The notes under the pieces: model-generated
Told to the model about the DNA's origin: nothing
What the model saw: only the letters and a program-made list of their open reading frames with translations
Databases searched by the model: none
Origin: CAZXLT01 sp964641545
Lineage (GTDB): Bacteria > Patescibacteriota > Saccharimonadia > Saccharimonadales > AWTP1-31
Assembly: GCA_964641545.1 (NCBI GenBank)
Contig: CAZXLT010000014.1
Location: 1 to 24,227, forward strand
DNA length: 24,227 nt
Direction of reading: 5' to 3'
Translations under genes and position numbers: made by a program
Shown: one piece after another, positions 15,747 to 21,641 of the stretch
Numbering within the stretch: the first letter of the stretch is position 1
Layout of the letters: each line of letters starts with the position of its first letter

Positions 15747-16565
15747 TTATCTATTATCGAACCGCACTGATTTTTTAGGTGCGCCACTTGCATCCAGAAT
15801 CTCGTTAACCATAGAGTCGGCCACTTTATTGAGCTCCCTGGGGATGTGGGTAAATGTAACTTGCGCAAATTGACCTGCTAGCTCTTTCAAATTTTTATTA
15901 ATTGCAACAAGATCCTGGTTTTTCACCTTAAAACTGCCCTTCATTTGATTTACCACCAACATACTATCCATATATACATCAAGCGAGTTTATTCCTTGTT
16001 TTTTTGCTTCTTCTAACCCGATCTTTAGGGCATGATACTCCGCCTGGTTGTTGGTCGTAACCCCCAAGTACAGACCGTTCTCAACAAGTACTTTGTCTGT
16101 ATCATCAAGCAATACAAATCCTGCAGCGGAGGGTCCAGGATTACCCCTGGAACCACCGTCTGCAAACAGTTTTGCATGCTTTAGAGTTGGCGTCGCTCCA
16201 CTCTCTTTTGTGACATCGTTAACTGGCGAAAAAGTGAACTGAATAATCTTAACCGGCACTTGCTCATCTACATGTGGACCATAGTAGTCGCGAAATACTT
16301 TGATAAGCTCATCTGTAGAAACAAATTTTCGTCCGTCCGTCATGTCTGCCTGAGTAATGTCACCGAGTGGTTTTTCAAGTATTGTTTTGATCTGCGCCAC
16401 CCCGATCGACTTCCAAGAAGATGGAATATTCGGGTCAACTTTATCGACTAGCATTACTTGGTCATGCACATGAAGGTCTTTATCATCGTTAAGTCTCCAC
16501 GTAGCATGAAGTTTTCCGGTCAAAATCGTTTGGGCTTCTTGGTGGTTAACTTTTAAGCTTTTCAC
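15747..16565 (-). CDS. ASCH-like domain fused to RNase HI
   Basis: The 272-residue protein has two parts. Residues ~1-112 resemble an ASCH/PUA-like RNA-binding fold (LKVNHQEAQTILTGKLHATW, then a beta-rich stretch to VPVKIIQFTF). Residues ~128-255 are a type I RNase H, which cuts RNA in RNA/DNA hybrids. All four catalytic acids are visible: D136 in LFADGGSRGNPGP, E176 in NNQAEYHAL, D200 in VYMDSMLVVNQ and D250 in NKVADSMV. The start is GTG, with TGAGACAAT (extended -10) ending exactly six bases before it and no proper Shine-Dalgarno, so it may be leaderless. It converges on rnpB. The RNase H assignment is firm; the ASCH assignment is by pattern only. Confidence 0.87.
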   Translation of the reverse strand: MKSLKVNHQEAQTILTGKLHATWRLNDDKDLHVHDQVMLVDKVDPNIPSSWKSIGVAQIKTILEKPLGDITQADMTDGRKFVSTDELIKVFRDYYGPHVDEQVPVKIIQFTFSPVNDVTKESGATPTLKHAKLFADGGSRGNPGPSAAGFVLLDDTDKVLVENGLYLGVTTNNQAEYHALKIGLEEAKKQGINSLDVYMDSMLVVNQMKGSFKVKNQDLVAINKNLKELAGQFAQVTFTHIPRELNKVADSMVNEILDASGAPKKSVRFDNR

Positions 16566-16587
16566 CCGCCTATTGTCTCATAAACAG

Positions 16588-16616
16588 AGGACATCGATGT
16601 GATTTTTATATATACT
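16588..16616 (+). promoter_or_regulatory. tRNA-Pro promoter
   Basis: AGGACA (16588-16593), 17 bases, TATACT (16611-16616). RNA would start about seven bases before the tRNA. It lies between the divergent RNase H gene and the tRNA. Confidence 0.5.
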
Positions 16617-16629
16617 AGCTCTATTGTTT

Positions 16630-16706
16630 CGGGGTGTGGCGCAGTTGGCTAGCGCGTACGGCTGGGGGCCGTGAGGTCGCAGGTTCAAGTCCTGTCACCC
16701 CGACCA
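16630..16706 (+). tRNA. tRNA-Pro (anticodon GGG), CCA encoded
   Basis: The cloverleaf folds: acceptor CGGGGTG with CACCCCG, D-arm GCGC/GCGC, anticodon stem TACGG/CCGTG with loop CTGGGGG (anticodon GGG, reading CCC and CCU), and T-arm GCAGG-TTCAAGT-CCTGT. The discriminator is A and the 3' CCA (16704-16706) is encoded. The first ATG of the transporter gene is only three bases downstream. Confidence 0.95.
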
Positions 16707-16709
16707 AAC

Positions 16710-17600
16710 ATGATGAAGAAAACTATTACTCGACAAATCGGCGGAAACCTTTATGCCCTGCTCTCGGGTGTTTGCGTAACAGGGTATTTTATAATTAACC
16801 GCTACGCTTATACCCGTTTCCAGCCCAGTGTAGAAGATTATGTAAGCACCTTTGTATTTCTGGCGGGCATTATAGCTTCTTCTTCTTATTTACTGAGGAA
16901 GTTGAGAAACCCATCTGAAACAAAGAAGCCGAAGAATTTTCCCAGCATTGTCGGTACCGCCCTGATAGCGAGTCTAGGCATTGCCTTAACAGTGCTGGCA
17001 CAAAAATACACTACTGCCGGTAACGCTGCAATTATTGCCACCTTCTCCGTGCCAGTCACTATCTACACCTCGCACGTAATCCTGAAACAATCCATCCCAA
17101 GGAATAAACTGCCCTGGATACTTTCGTTAATTGTTGGCGTTTATCTGGCCGTCATCGGATTTAACTCTTATCATTTACGAAGTGGCGATCTAATTATGGT
17201 TGCCTCATGCTTGCTTCTGGGGCTCACCAACACGCTTTGGAAACCCTTGCTGAAAGATACAAGTCCGGCCAACTTACGCGACTATAGGTTCATGACTGGA
17301 GGTTTTCTATTTGGAATCACGATACTACTTTTGCCAGGCATTGAATTCACTACCAAAGCTGGTGTATACCCACTTTTTGCTGCATTTTTCTTTTGGTCTG
17401 CCATATTTTGTTACTATAGGGCATTGGAGCAAATTGGACCCGCCCATGCCATTGTGATTAATAACTCCCACACTGCATTTACTGCTTTCTTGGGTGTACT
17501 ACTCTTGGGCGAGTCAGTGTCTCTTTCGAAATTACTTGGCATAGGTCTTGTCCTTTTTTCCATTCATCGGATATCCGAGAGAAATAAAAAACACCCGTAG
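16710..17600 (+). CDS. EamA/DMT-superfamily transporter
   Basis: An integral membrane protein of about 296 residues with roughly ten hydrophobic helices arranged as two repeats, typical of drug/metabolite transporters (EamA). The second repeat ends with the usual LLLGESVSLSKLLGIGLVL pattern. The substrate cannot be told. The frame runs back into the tRNA, so the start must be ATG 16710 or ATG 16713. No Shine-Dalgarno is possible because the tRNA ends at 16706. Translation may use the 5' end created by tRNA 3' processing. The stop codon TAG lies in the loop of a hairpin that serves as terminator for the opposing RNA. Confidence 0.85.
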   Translation: MMKKTITRQIGGNLYALLSGVCVTGYFIINRYAYTRFQPSVEDYVSTFVFLAGIIASSSYLLRKLRNPSETKKPKNFPSIVGTALIASLGIALTVLAQKYTTAGNAAIIATFSVPVTIYTSHVILKQSIPRNKLPWILSLIVGVYLAVIGFNSYHLRSGDLIMVASCLLLGLTNTLWKPLLKDTSPANLRDYRFMTGGFLFGITILLLPGIEFTTKAGVYPLFAAFFFWSAIFCYYRALEQIGPAHAIVINNSHTAFTAFLGVLLLGESVSLSKLLGIGLVLFSIHRISERNKKHP

Positions 17601-17606
17601 CGGGTG
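17586..17606 (-). terminator. Terminator of the minus-strand RNA, overlapping the EamA stop
   Basis: On the minus strand CACCCG, loop CTA, CGGGTG is followed by six Ts. On the plus strand the same hairpin carries the EamA TAG stop in its three-base loop and is followed by CTCTTTATT, so it may work in both directions. Confidence 0.8.
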
Positions 17607-17746
17607 CTCTTTATTGGATGGGTCCAACATGACAACCTGGAATGGTTAGCCAGGTGGGTTTCCTCACGACATTACCACGGTAATGTGCAAATGTTGGATT
17701 CCCCTATGATAAATATTCAGATTATCATATGGTTGGCCCCAACCTG
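17586..17746 (-). ncRNA. Candidate structured RNA of about 160 nt with a three-way junction
   Basis: The unit is complete: promoter, fold and terminator. Read on the minus strand, a GGTTGG/CCAACC hairpin (17744-17731) is followed by an ATGATAA/TTATCAT hairpin (17728-17706). Then TCCAACAT (17698-17691 side) pairs with ATGTTGGA (17630-17623 side) to close a three-way junction. Its arms are ACATTAC/GTAATGT (17686-17669) and ACCTGG/CCAGGT (17655-17635). The intrinsic terminator follows. It sits between the ends of two converging genes, so it does not lead into a coding region and is not a riboswitch. I do not recognise it; it does not show the signature helix 8 of SRP RNA or a 6S-like long hairpin. 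Confidence 0.6.
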
Positions 17747-17752
17747 CTTAAC

Positions 17753-17781
17753 AGTATATCGATAACGGTTTTTCTAGCCAA
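17753..17781 (-). promoter_or_regulatory. Promoter of the three-way-junction RNA
   Basis: TTGGCT (17781-17776), 17 bases, TATACT (17758-17753). The -35 overlaps the last codons of the site-2 protease gene. The predicted start is 17746, two bases before the first hairpin. Confidence 0.6.
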
Positions 17782-18449
17782 GTAAAAATCTGTATAAAAT
17801 CTCGACCGTATTGCCCACAACTGGGGCGACTACTGGGAAAAGAAGCAGCATAAACAAAAGGATGGTCATAAATCCGGCTGATTCTATCTGATACATCAGT
17901 TTCTGCAACGGTTCGGGCGCAAAGGCATATAAAAGTCGTGATCCGTCCAGTGGCGGGAATGGAATCATGTTGAATACAAACATGCTCAGGTTTACCTGGA
18001 TAAATATGCTAAACGTATCTTCCCAACCAATGACTTTAAAGAGCCTAGCAACNNNNNNNNNNATCGAAGTATGTCGTCCCAATTGCCCCGCCGGTGAGCC
18101 GCAAAATCAGCGCAGCAATAACCGCCAGTAAAAAGTTAGTGAGCGGACCGGCTATACCTATGAGTGCCCAGCCGTACTCTTCGTATTTAACTCTTAAGGG
18201 ATTAAATGGCACTGGCTTTGCGGCAAAAAACGGTGGAATACCAAGTAAAATCAGTACAAGTGGTAACAGAACAGTAGTGTATACATCTATGTGGGCCAAT
18301 GGATTAAGTGTTAGCCTACCCAGATCATGGGCTGTACGATCTCCGAGGCTGTGGGCTACAAATGCATGAGTTGCTTCGTGCACTCCCATAGAAAGAACGA
18401 TAGACCCAAAGACTATGCCAATCTGCGTTAGGTTAAGCTCGCTAAACAT
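17774..18449 (-). CDS. Site-2 protease-like M50 metallopeptidase, split by an assembly gap
   Basis: A membrane zinc peptidase of the S2P/M50 family, which cuts substrates within the membrane. The N-terminal part has the zinc motif HEATH (H24-H28) in a membrane helix and the conserved FNPLRVKYEEYG/AGPLTNF region. The C-terminal part has the second motif NMIPFPPLDGSRLL. Between them are ten Ns (18053-18062), and the two halves are in different frames across that run, so the true gap is not ten bases; the gene itself is probably intact. The start is ATG 18449, with TGCTATACT (extended -10) ending exactly six bases before it and no Shine-Dalgarno, a clear leaderless candidate. Confidence 0.85.
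18053..18062. other. Run of ten Ns (assembly gap)
   Basis: Ten undetermined bases inside the site-2 protease gene. The reading frame does not carry across a ten-base gap, so this is a scaffold join of unknown true length and not a frameshift. Confidence 0.95.
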
Positions 18450-18455
18450 TGTTCT

Positions 18456-18464
18456 AGTATAGCA
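18456..18464 (-). promoter_or_regulatory. Extended -10 box for leaderless site-2 protease mRNA
   Basis: TGC TATACT on the minus strand, followed by six bases and ATG. No clear -35 is visible, as often with extended -10 promoters. Confidence 0.55.
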
Positions 18465-18486
18465 AGTTGGGTGGTTCCAAGAATAG

Positions 18487-18515
18487 TTGACTATTGGGCA
18501 GAAAACAGATACAAT
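18487..18515 (+). promoter_or_regulatory. rpmB promoter
   Basis: TTGACT (5/6), 17 bases, TACAAT (5/6). RNA would start near 18522, giving a leader of about 23 bases with only a weak Shine-Dalgarno (AAAGAAAG). Confidence 0.75.
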
Positions 18516-18544
18516 AGCACTCTGAATCTAAAGAAAGATTAACT

Positions 18545-18736
18545 ATGCAGAAGTGTGAAATTACCGGCAAAGGCAAGCAATTCGGCCACAATGTGAGCTT
18601 CTCTCAAAGGCATACTAAAAAAGTATGGAAGCCAAACCTGCAAACCAAAACCCTTGTTGTAGACGGCAAAAAAGTGCAAATGAAAGTTAGCACGCAAGCT
18701 ATCCGTACCCTCAAGAAAAAAGGCCTTCTAGCTTAA
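18545..18736 (+). CDS. rpmB: 50S ribosomal protein L28
   Basis: A 63-residue large-subunit protein with the family opening CEITGKGKQFGHNVS and FSQRHTKKVWKPNLQ. No zinc-ribbon cysteine set is visible (only C4). Its TAA is directly followed, with no base between, by the end of the convergent asparaginase-like gene, and no terminator is seen, so transcripts from the two sides should overlap. Confidence 0.95.
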   Translation: MQKCEITGKGKQFGHNVSFSQRHTKKVWKPNLQTKTLVVDGKKVQMKVSTQAIRTLKKKGLLA

Positions 18737-19246
18737 TTACTCGAATCGAAAGAGTTCTACATTTTTGCTAACTTCATCAGCAGCAAAAATGCCTCCGTTC
18801 ATACTTAGATAAACTCCGGTATCAAGTGATGGAAATGACCCGATAGCAAACCCCAGATTAAACCCAGCGTCAGATGCGCTAAAGCCCGATATTGGGATCA
18901 TTGATCCAGTTAAAACCACTTTTTTGTCCTTAATGGAAGCCTGCTTACTTAAAAACTCTGCCGTTTCCCTCATGGTAAATGTACCGTGAGTAATGATGAT
19001 ATTAGTGTGAGGCGTGGACTCTATGACTTTAGCCAGTTTTGCTCGATCATTTTCAGTAATTTCCCTGCTATCCTTTTCAGTCACACTTTCGGTACTGAAA
19101 TTAAAATGTGGCTTTACTAAGTTATGTAGATAGCTGTCGATCGTAGCATCAAGTTTCAATAGCTTCTTGTTGATTGCATCATATGCTGGGTCGAAGAATT
19201 CAATTGTCCCCCCCATTTTTATTATATGAACATGGTCTCTTGTCAT
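18737..19246 (-). CDS. Short asparaginase-like protein (N-terminal domain only)
   Basis: About 169 residues that match only the N-terminal domain of L-asparaginase, which normally has about 330. The catalytic-site segments are present: GGTIE near the N-terminus, THGTFTM where THGTDTM is usual, and KVVLTGSMIPISG with the conserved lysine. The aspartate of the HGTD motif is replaced by phenylalanine. With the missing C-terminal domain this makes ordinary asparaginase activity doubtful, although short single-domain members are known as a family type. ATG 19246 is preferred over TTG 19261 because TATGAT lies exactly six bases before it and a -35 (TCGAAA) 17 bases further. It is also the last gene of the MBL-like/wHTH run. 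Confidence 0.72.
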   Translation of the reverse strand: MTRDHVHIIKMGGTIEFFDPAYDAINKKLLKLDATIDSYLHNLVKPHFNFSTESVTEKDSREITENDRAKLAKVIESTPHTNIIITHGTFTMRETAEFLSKQASIKDKKVVLTGSMIPISGFSASDAGFNLGFAIGSFPSLDTGVYLSMNGGIFAADEVSKNVELFRFE

Positions 19247-19267
19247 GAACACATCATACAACAGATT

Positions 19268-19894
19268 TTACTGTCTTTCGAGCACGATCAATTGCGTCTG
19301 GTCGCCGCCAAAAGTTTCGCCACCTTTTAGCTTGAGCTTCTCGAGCCGTTCTTGCGGCTCCATTGCCATCGCTTTCAATGCCACGTCTAGCTCCTCGGCA
19401 GGAACTTCGTATTTTAGCGCTTTGTCAGCGTAATGTGTTGGGATAACTACCTTCGGCTCAATCTTTTTGATAACCTGCAATGCACCTGCGCCATCGAGCG
19501 TAAAACCATGTCCGCCAACAGGGATAATCAGTATGTCAATCGTACCAATTTTCTCTAGCTGATCTTCCGTCAGTGATGGGTAAATGTGACCAATAATAGC
19601 GATTCGAAAATCCTCGGTTTCGATTTTGTATATCGTTGCGTGCGCACCGCTTTCGTCTATGTGAGCACGCGCGGCGATTCCTGTTACTGACACATCGGAG
19701 GCTTCGTATTCGCCTGGTTGATCAATAATAATTTTTTCGCTTTTTACAGGTTCATGATCACCAGTGAACAGCAGAATATCATCCGACTTTGCCACAGACT
19801 TCTGGCCAAGCTCTTTGAGCTTATCATCGACTACAAGTGTTGCCTTTTTAGTAGCAATTCGTACGCAGTTTCCACCGAAATATTGGATTTCCAT
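19268..19894 (-). CDS. Metallo-beta-lactamase-fold protein lacking the HxHxDH motif
   Basis: A 208-residue protein resembling the UlaG-like branch of the MBL fold: opening MEIQYFGGNCVRI, and a C-terminal VVIPTHYADKALKYEV. The usual HxHxDH metal motif is not seen; the matching stretch reads DILLFTGDHEP, and a lone GGHGF and PTHYAD remain. It may therefore bind one metal or none. GGGGAG lies five bases before the ATG, and the upstream winged-helix gene ends 14 bases away, so they are one operon. Function unknown. Confidence 0.72.
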   Translation of the reverse strand: MEIQYFGGNCVRIATKKATLVVDDKLKELGQKSVAKSDDILLFTGDHEPVKSEKIIIDQPGEYEASDVSVTGIAARAHIDESGAHATIYKIETEDFRIAIIGHIYPSLTEDQLEKIGTIDILIIPVGGHGFTLDGAGALQVIKKIEPKVVIPTHYADKALKYEVPAEELDVALKAMAMEPQERLEKLKLKGGETFGGDQTQLIVLERQ

Positions 19895-19908
19895 GTATTC
19901 TCCCCTTT

Positions 19909-20535
19909 TTAATTCTTGGATTCTAACAAACCATGTTTATCGAGCAACAACTGGTGCTTAGAAGTAATAACGTCAGAAATAAAGCGATCTTTTACTTGCT
20001 GCCGGTATTGAAATTCGTCGAGAGGCATGACAGCGTAACGAATCTCTTTATTTTCTTTCTTTTCGAGTGCATCAATAAATTTACCTAGCTGTGTTGAGTT
20101 GATGTCACCAACAATTAGCATATCCACACCGGAACGATCATCGCGAGTAAATTGCCCAGTGTAGAGAGCTAGCTCTACATTGCCAAGAACCTTTAGTTCG
20201 TCGTTCTGGCGCGGTGGCGATACGCCAACACCAGCTTTGCTGTCAGTTTTACTACTTTTTGGTGCGGCACTTTTTGGAATCTTACCACCAAAAATAGTTG
20301 CTAGTGGTTCATAGAATTCGTACTTTTGGTCAACCTCATAGTAAAGGCGATTATTGGTTGTTTCGGAACTAATAATACCAACGCTCAGTAGGTTTGCCAG
20401 TTCACGCCGAACAGAGTTAATTTGCTCATCAATCTTGCGTGTTATCTCGCGCACATAAAACGAACGATTAGGATTACTGTAGAAAAGCTGCAGCAACTTG
20501 ACCCTCGTTTTTGACCCAAACAATTGCTCAATCAT
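19909..20535 (-). CDS. Winged-helix protein with nucleotidyltransferase-like C-domain
   Basis: 208 residues. The N-terminal ~80 form an ArsR/MarR-like winged helix (FGSKTRVKLLQLFYSNPNRS, then REITRKI and SVRRELANL). A linker is rich in Ser, Lys and Pro (about 88-110). The C-terminal part (about 112-208) resembles a minimal nucleotidyltransferase fold: VELALYTGQFTRDDRSGVDMLIVGD echoes the GSxxxG...SDIDLLV pattern but has lost the usual Gly-Ser and one aspartate. It is probably a DNA-binding regulator with an inactive or altered sensor. TACAAT ends exactly six bases before the ATG with TGAACA 16 bases further, so the mRNA is probably leaderless. Confidence 0.72.
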   Translation of the reverse strand: MIEQLFGSKTRVKLLQLFYSNPNRSFYVREITRKIDEQINSVRRELANLLSVGIISSETTNNRLYYEVDQKYEFYEPLATIFGGKIPKSAAPKSSKTDSKAGVGVSPPRQNDELKVLGNVELALYTGQFTRDDRSGVDMLIVGDINSTQLGKFIDALEKKENKEIRYAVMPLDEFQYRQQVKDRFISDVITSKHQLLLDKHGLLESKN

Positions 20536-20541
20536 GCCCTC

Positions 20542-20569
20542 ATTGTAACAGATGTATAGAAATTGTTCA
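20542..20569 (-). promoter_or_regulatory. Leaderless promoter of the winged-helix gene
   Basis: TGAACA (20569-20564), 16 bases, TACAAT (20547-20542), then six bases and ATG. The GAGGGC between -10 and ATG is too close to act as a Shine-Dalgarno. It lies in the 37-base gap after miaA. Confidence 0.6.
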
Positions 20570-20572
20570 GAG

Positions 20573-21331
20573 TTATTTGTTCAAAAATGTTGTTACGAGC
20601 ACTACAGCTTGCTTGGGGTCGTTTACCCATTGAATACTTTTGTTTCGCTTGAACCAAGTCCGCTGTTTTTTGGCTAGCTGGCGATCCTTGATGAACAATT
20701 TTGTTTTAGCTTCTTCAAGCGTTTCCTCGCCTTCAATATAACCTTGTAGCGGTGTGTAGGTTTTCATGGATTCAAGTTCCCATCCATGATTCTGGCTGAG
20801 CGCCCTTGCCTCTTCAACGAGACCAGCTTTGATCATAGCTTCGATTCTATGTTCTATGCGTTTTTCCAGAATATCTTTGTCTACATCAATCCCAATAACC
20901 AAAGTTCTGGCACGAGTTGAACTATGGTCTCCCCGATTAGACACTGCCAAATGACGAGGGTTTTGCGATGAACGCTTGCCCTCTGATTCTCCAAAGGAGT
21001 ACTCATAGAGTAACGAATCTACGTAAAGCCCGCTTCCGCCAACAACAATTGGGAGTTTATTGCGAGCCGTAATTTCGGCTATCGAAGCCTCGGCTTTCTG
21101 CTTAAAATCAGCGACGCTGAATTTTTCGCCAATCGCAAGAGCATCAACAAGATGGTGCGTTACATCCCTACGTTCTTGTACTGTTGGCTTTGCAGTACCA
21201 ATATCCATAGCTTTGTACAGTGTTCTGGAGTCGGCAGCAATAATTTCTCCATTAAACTTCTTGGCTAGTTTAAGCGCAAGATCTGTTTTGCCGGATGCCG
21301 TAGGACCAACAATCATTACTATTTTTTTCAC
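20573..21331 (-). CDS. miaA: tRNA dimethylallyltransferase (short form)
   Basis: MiaA adds a dimethylallyl group to A37 of tRNAs that read UNN codons. Motifs seen are the P-loop GPTASGKT (9-16), ADSRTLYKAMDIGTAKPT, and VVGGSGLYVDSLLY. At 252 residues it is about 50 shorter than usual; the missing part lies after YVDSLLYEYSFGES and before NPRHLAVSNR, the variable helical insertion. The start is GTG, overlapping the alkyltransferase-like gene stop by four bases (GTGA), so translation is coupled. It is third in thrS-atl-miaA, a translation-related operon that would be controlled by the T-box. Confidence 0.92.
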   Translation of the reverse strand: MKKIVMIVGPTASGKTDLALKLAKKFNGEIIAADSRTLYKAMDIGTAKPTVQERRDVTHHLVDALAIGEKFSVADFKQKAEASIAEITARNKLPIVVGGSGLYVDSLLYEYSFGESEGKRSSQNPRHLAVSNRGDHSSTRARTLVIGIDVDKDILEKRIEHRIEAMIKAGLVEEARALSQNHGWELESMKTYTPLQGYIEGEETLEEAKTKLFIKDRQLAKKQRTWFKRNKSIQWVNDPKQAVVLVTTFLNK

Positions 21332-21639
21332 TTAAGGTCCCATTGATGCTTTTTCATGTTTACTTTCTCGCCGATAATCTCGCATCCATCGCGACGTAAT
21401 GCATCGGCGTGTCCCACAACACCCCCAGGAAACCCTTCCGCAAGTGAACCATCTTTTTTAACTACCCGTTGCCAGGGTAATTTTGGATTACCGAAGTGAG
21501 CTATGCCGCCTACTATCCTCGCTGCCCGAGGACTTCCGCATGCGGCCGCAATCTGCCCGTAGGTCACTACCTTGCCTTTGGGGATCTGTTCGACAAGCTG
21601 TAAAACGTTGCTACGAAAGTTTTCACTGAATTCGGTCAT
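21328..21639 (-). CDS. Alkyltransferase-like (ATL) protein
   Basis: A 103-residue member of the O6-alkylguanine-DNA alkyltransferase DNA-binding domain family. It has the helix-turn-helix VVTYGQIAAACGSPRAARIVG with the arginine finger. The active-site PCHR of true MGMT is replaced by PWQR (LPWQRVV): the acceptor cysteine is tryptophan, as in ATL proteins, and the histidine is glutamine. It would bind alkylated guanine and flag it for nucleotide excision repair without repairing it itself. It starts two bases after the thrS stop and overlaps miaA. Confidence 0.88.
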   Translation of the reverse strand: MTEFSENFRSNVLQLVEQIPKGKVVTYGQIAAACGSPRAARIVGGIAHFGNPKLPWQRVVKKDGSLAEGFPGGVVGHADALRRDGCEIIGEKVNMKKHQWDLK

Positions 21640-21641
21640 GA

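Noticed and set aside
16671..16709. Extension of the EamA gene into the tRNA
   Set aside because: The extra residues are translated tRNA sequence; the first credible start is ATG 16710.
17586..17746. SRP RNA or 6S RNA identity for the three-way-junction RNA
   Set aside because: The conserved SRP helix 8 bases and the long 6S hairpin with central bubble are not seen.
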